A DNA stretch of 37,800 nucleotides, taken from NCBI RefSeq assembly GCF_000442515.1, contig NZ_AQPH01000031.1, positions 1 through 37,800 of the forward strand, written 5' to 3'. The DNA comes from Magnetospirillum fulvum MGU-K5 (GTDB lineage: Bacteria; Pseudomonadota; Alphaproteobacteria; Rhodospirillales; Magnetospirillaceae). The notes under the pieces are model-generated. The model was not told the DNA's origin, did not search any database, and was given only the letters and a program-made list of their open reading frames with translations. Positions 35,070 through 37,800 of this stretch are shown here, in pieces. The translations under genes and the position numbers were made by a program. Positions within the stretch are counted from its first letter, which is position 1. Every line of letters starts with the position of its first letter.

Positions 35070-35117
35070 CTTGGCCGGTTAACCGCCAAGGGCCAAAATA
35101 ACGCTCTCAGCGGCCAA
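35070..35117. promoter_or_regulatory. Palindrome and GGCCAA repeats between methyltransferase and AraC genes
   Basis: CTTGGCCGGTTAACCGCCAAG (35070-35090) is nearly palindromic, one base short of perfect, and GGCCAA recurs at 35091-35096 and 35112-35117. A regulator site for the AraC protein is plausible but unproven. Confidence 0.4.
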
Positions 35118-35137
35118 GGCGCGAAAGGCGGGATCGG

Positions 35138-36001
35138 ATGGAGACTCTGGGGGCAGAGGCAACGCGGCGGCGGATCGCCGACAATCGGCTGGATGGGTCG
35201 GACGCGGTGGCGTTTGCCTTCGTCGACGCGGCCCGCCACGTCGCTTATGACTGGCATGCCCACACCGGCCACCAGCTTCTTTACGCGGTACGCGGGGTGG
35301 TCCATCTGGAGACGAGCGAGCGGCGCTTTTTGCTGCCGCCCCAGCGCGCGGCGTGGATTCCAGCGGGACTGAGCCACCGCACCGCGATTGATGACGTCGA
35401 GTCCTGTTCGGTCTTTTTCCGCGCCGACCTCCCCGAATGTCCGGAGGGAGTGGGGTTACGGATTCTGGCGGCATCGCCGTTGATGCGGGAAATGATCGGC
35501 TTTGCGACCCGGTGGCCGCCGGGCACGCCATCCGATCCGCTGGCCGAGTCGTATTTCCGCACCCTTGCCCTGCTGTGCCGCGACTGGACCGAGGCGGAAA
35601 TGCCGTTTCATCTTCCGGTCGCGCGCAGCCCGGCCCTGGCGCGGGCGATGGATTATGCCCAATTCCATCTGGCCAAGGCCGATATCGCCGGGGCGGCGGA
35701 TGCGGCGGCCCTGTCGGTGCGGACGCTGCGCCGCCGCTTCGCCGACGAGGTGGGGATGAGCTGGAAAGACTATCTCCACCACAGCCGGTTGCTGGGGGCG
35801 ATGGCGCGGCTGGGCGATCCCGCGATCTCGATCGCCGAAGTGGCGGAAGACGTGGGGTTCGCCAGCCTCAGCGCCTTTTCCAAGGCCTTTGCCCAGATCG
35901 CCGGGGAAAGCCCTGGCCGCTATCGCCGCCGGTTATGCCAAGCTGCACGGATCGGACCGGATCGCCAGCAAAATTTGCCCGTCGAATCCCTGTCTGGATA
36001 G
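35138..36001 (+). CDS. AraC family transcriptional regulator
   Basis: 287 residues. The N-terminal half is a cupin sensor (YDWHAHTGHQLLYAVRG, FLLPPQRAAWIPAG), and residues about 165-265 carry two helix-turn-helix motifs ending in VGFASLSAFSKAFAQIAGESPGRYRRR, the AraC signature. The ligand is unknown. Divergent orientation with the methyltransferase and the palindrome between them suggest local control. The C-terminal tail of about 20 residues is unusual in composition and lies at the transition to the next segment. Confidence 0.9.
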   Translation: METLGAEATRRRIADNRLDGSDAVAFAFVDAARHVAYDWHAHTGHQLLYAVRGVVHLETSERRFLLPPQRAAWIPAGLSHRTAIDDVESCSVFFRADLPECPEGVGLRILAASPLMREMIGFATRWPPGTPSDPLAESYFRTLALLCRDWTEAEMPFHLPVARSPALARAMDYAQFHLAKADIAGAADAAALSVRTLRRRFADEVGMSWKDYLHHSRLLGAMARLGDPAISIAEVAEDVGFASLSAFSKAFAQIAGESPGRYRRRLCQAARIGPDRQQNLPVESLSG

Positions 36002-36070
36002 CATACAGGGCTTGGCATCCGCAAGGTCTCTCATGCATTGATGAGGCGTGGAAGACTAATGACATAAGCG

Positions 36071-36131
36071 AAAAGGCCGCTAACCCAGAGGATTAACGGC
36101 CTGCCGTGTCAGTAAGAAAGACGTGTTGCAA
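36071..36131 (-). ncRNA. Candidate antisense RNA upstream of repC-like gene
   Basis: A minus-strand transcript of about 60 bases would start near 36130 from the promoter at 36137-36166 and end at a stem AGGCCG/CGGCCT (36074-36079, 36097-36102, with inner TAA/TTA pairs) followed by TTTT. This copies the layout of the counter-transcribed RNA between repB and repC in repABC plasmids, which represses repC. Expression is not shown. Confidence 0.45.
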
Positions 36132-36136
36132 CTCCT

Positions 36137-36166
36137 TTCTTACCGCAAGGCATGTTGTAGTGTCAA
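36137..36166 (-). promoter_or_regulatory. Minus-strand promoter candidate for the antisense RNA
   Basis: A perfect -35 TTGACA (36161-36166) and a weaker -10 TAAGAA (36137-36142) are 18 bases apart. The -10 overlaps the inverted repeat TAAGAAAG/CTTTCTTA (36113-36120 and 36135-36142). Confidence 0.45.
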
Positions 36167-36187
36167 CGGAAAACCATGTGTTTTCCG
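36167..36187. repeat. 8-bp inverted repeat upstream of repC-like gene
   Basis: CGGAAAAC (36167-36174), loop CATGT, GTTTTCCG (36180-36187). It directly follows the candidate -35 box and precedes a T6 run and TATACT (36210-36215), a possible plus-strand -10 for the repC-like gene. Confidence 0.5.
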
Positions 36188-36246
36188 AACGGGTCGGCTT
36201 GTCCTTTTTTATACTGTCGTGATCCACGCCCTCCGCTGGAGGGGCG

Positions 36247-37425
36247 ATGAGTGTTTGCGAGATTCCAAGCGGCCGAGCAAAGCGCGCCGCAAACTTTCGA
36301 TTGATCTCAGAGCGGGGAGAGACATTCCCGCAGGTGGTTGACCGATATCGGGCTGAGGGGCGGGAGTTCCCCTCCATCAGCGAAATCAGGACATTGGTGG
36401 TCCGCGCCGGGCGGTGCCTGACCTACTTCGATGAGGAAACCGGAGAAGAGAAGAAGCTCAATTCCACCCACATACATTTGTGGGACGTGCTGCTCTCGTT
36501 CACGAACTTGCGCGATTGGGTCGCCGGTCAGCCCGTGGCGTGGCCGAGCAACCAGTTGATCGGCTCAATGCTGGGGATCGACCCGAGCTACGTTCCTCGG
36601 TTGCTGCGCGCCCTGGAAGCGGTCGGAGCCTGCATCCGGGAATACACACATCGTAACCGCCGCCATGGCGCGGGCGGGATCGACATGGCCCCGACCTTCT
36701 TTCTGCTGGCGGACCTGCGGTCCCACCTCGACGCGATTCATCAGGATCTGGACGATTACCGGGCCACTCTCGACGCCCGGAAGGTCTGCGAAGACGCGGT
36801 TGGTGACGCGGATAAAAATCCAGGTCAGGGTGAACTATTTTCCACCCCAGTATACAAGAACGAGGACTCTCCATCTCGGAGAGATTGTACGACCGTCGCC
36901 CCGTTTGTGGATAAGGACGGAGAAGAAAATACGGAGGGCGGCTGGTCGCCGCCCGAAACAATGCATATCGGTCGCTCTGCGCCCGACTCGGCGTCGCTGC
37001 GCGACATTTGCTCTTCAGTGGGGTGGCGCAAGGATTGGGCCAACCTGTCCCATCCCGCGATCGTCGAGCACCTGTCGAAATATTCCAGCGCCTTCCGCTG
37101 GACCTTGCGGAAACACTTCGGGGTCGATCACCCGGCCAAGGCCACGCATGGGCAAATTCTCGACCTGATCGGGCACCTCAAGGACAAGCGCTTCGCCGAC
37201 CTGCGGCCCAGCCTGTGGAAATGGGCCGTCGCCAACCATGGCATCAACGCCGCCCTGGCCCTGCTGTTGGCGCTGGAGCGTGACGGCATCCATGACCGGA
37301 CCAAATACCTCGCGGGCATCCTGAAAAAGAGCCCCGGCGACCGGACGATGAATCCGGCCGAGGGTCTGGCCCGCGCCTTCCACGAAACCGCCGACCGCGC
37401 CAAGCGCGAAGGAAGGTTCAATTGA
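36247..37425 (+). CDS. RepC-like plasmid replication initiator
   Basis: 392 residues with GGAGG upstream of the ATG. Residues about 70-165 form a winged-helix region (HIHLWDVLLSF, WPSNQLIGSMLGIDPSYVPRLLRALEAVGACIR) followed by MAPTFFLLADLRSHLD, the order seen in the N-terminal domain of RepC. The C-terminus has LRPSLWKWAVANHG and ALLLALERDGI-DRTKYLAGILKK, matching the RepC end. RepC initiates replication of repABC-type replicons; no repA or repB is upstream here, where an AraC gene lies instead. The central 80 residues are low in conservation and their DNA is AT-rich. A plasmid remnant or integrated element is likely. Confidence 0.62.
   Translation: MSVCEIPSGRAKRAANFRLISERGETFPQVVDRYRAEGREFPSISEIRTLVVRAGRCLTYFDEETGEEKKLNSTHIHLWDVLLSFTNLRDWVAGQPVAWPSNQLIGSMLGIDPSYVPRLLRALEAVGACIREYTHRNRRHGAGGIDMAPTFFLLADLRSHLDAIHQDLDDYRATLDARKVCEDAVGDADKNPGQGELFSTPVYKNEDSPSRRDCTTVAPFVDKDGEENTEGGWSPPETMHIGRSAPDSASLRDICSSVGWRKDWANLSHPAIVEHLSKYSSAFRWTLRKHFGVDHPAKATHGQILDLIGHLKDKRFADLRPSLWKWAVANHGINAALALLLALERDGIHDRTKYLAGILKKSPGDRTMNPAEGLARAFHETADRAKREGRFN
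36811..36890. other. AT-rich dyad inside the repC-like gene, candidate origin
   Basis: Inside a GC-rich gene this stretch is AT-rich and holds the palindrome GTATAC and the dyad CTCTCC/GGAGAG (36867-36872, 36878-36883). In repABC plasmids oriV lies in just such a dyad within repC. Assignment is by analogy. Confidence 0.3.
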
Positions 37426-37800
37426 AGACGATCGCTCTGCTTTCCCTCGTCCTCGCGCACGGCATTTTTTCCGGCCTCGTTTGGGCGGATTCACCCGGCG
37501 TCGGTCGGGTTCAGTGGGTGATCGATGGCGACACCGTCCAGATCAGCCATGCCGGAGCCCCCGAGGGTGAGCCGGTGCGGGCGCGGCACTTCGATACTCC
37601 CGAGAAAGGGCCAAAGGCCCACTGCGAAGCCGAGCGGGTCAAAGCCCGTCAGGCAACCGCGCTCGCCCGCTCGCTGCTGCCGCGCGGAAGCCGCGTGGGT
37701 TTGGCCGATTTCGGTCGGGACCGCTATGGCCGCTTGCTGGCGAGAGTGACCCTCGCCGACGGCCGCGACCTTGCCGCCCAAATGATCGAGGCGGGGCTTG
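37422..37800 (+). CDS. Secreted SNase-like nuclease, C-terminus beyond the window
   Basis: Opens at TTG 37422, overlapping the repC-like stop (TTGA), with GGAAGG upstream. The first ~22 residues are a signal peptide (LALLSLVLAHGIFSGLVWA-like, ending in AxA-type cleavage near WADS). The mature part is a staphylococcal nuclease fold: VIDGDTVQI, VRARHFDTPEKG with the catalytic region, and FGRDRYGRLLARV. The usual catalytic Arg-Glu-Arg set appears as R..DTPE..R-YGR. The frame is open to the window end after 126 codons. Small exported or plasmid-borne nucleases of this kind are common next to replication genes. Confidence 0.8.
   Translation, partial: MKTIALLSLVLAHGIFSGLVWADSPGVGRVQWVIDGDTVQISHAGAPEGEPVRARHFDTPEKGPKAHCEAERVKARQATALARSLLPRGSRVGLADFGRDRYGRLLARVTLADGRDLAAQMIEAGL

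Noticed and set aside
36093-36377. Minus-strand open frame of 94 codons opposite the repC-like start
   Set aside because: It crosses several inverted repeats and the candidate antisense RNA, and has no family-like features.
1-37800. CRISPR arrays, rRNA genes or insertion sequences
   Set aside because: No regularly spaced repeats, ribosomal RNA segments or transposase-like frames were seen on either strand.

Overview
The window reads as chromosomal DNA of a GC-rich alphaproteobacterium, most likely a purple non-sulfur member of the Rhodospirillales. Three things suggest this: a BciB-type 8-vinyl reductase of bacteriochlorophyll synthesis, a housekeeping run hisG-hisD-UPF0262-phosphatase-infA-maf-rng-yacG-tRNA-Phe of alphaproteobacterial type, and a block of cob genes. 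The genus cannot be fixed from the sequence alone.

Region 1 (1-15582, minus strand) is a long surface-glycan operon. It opens with a NusG paralog, followed by legB, legC, a NeuD/LegH-type acetyltransferase, legI, legG, ptmE and legF, which together suffice for CMP-legionaminic acid from a GDP-linked precursor. An amidotransferase (PtmG/PseA/WbuX family) with its own HisF-like and HisH-like partners follows, pointing to an acetamidino derivative. A PglK/MsbA-like ABC exporter and three glycosyltransferase-type genes finish the run, the last cut by the window edge. Many junctions are 4-base ATGA or GTGA start-stop overlaps. The hisH-like gene and the ABC exporter each carry one reading-frame break. 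The distal part, from the ABC gene to about 2260, is visibly more AT-rich.

Region 2 (16124-22005) is a second sugar-nucleotide set: a non-hydrolysing UDP-GlcNAc-type 2-epimerase, a WbpB-WbpD fusion and a WbpE-type aminotransferase on the plus strand, then a convergent AsnB-type amidotransferase. It fits a 2,3-diacetamido-uronic acid, possibly amidated. The two glycan sets are divergent across a 541-base intergenic region holding hairpins with a repeated GGCGGAG core.

Region 3 (22180-28824) holds tRNA-Phe and the housekeeping/histidine operon on the minus strand, with bciB divergent from hisG. Region 4 (28825-30214) is a small AT-rich island with an AbiJ-like defence gene, flanked by a 13-bp direct repeat that lies next to terminator hairpins. 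Region 5 (30215-34168) has cobL divergent from cobH-cobI-cobJ, where cobJ carries an N-terminal CbiG-like domain. Region 6 (34243-36001) is a divergent methyltransferase/AraC pair.

Region 7 (36002-37800) looks like the edge of a plasmid-derived segment: a RepC-like initiator preceded by what looks like a short antisense RNA (promoter plus terminator on the opposite strand), then a secreted SNase-like nuclease running off the window. No CRISPR array, rRNA or recognisable transposase was seen.
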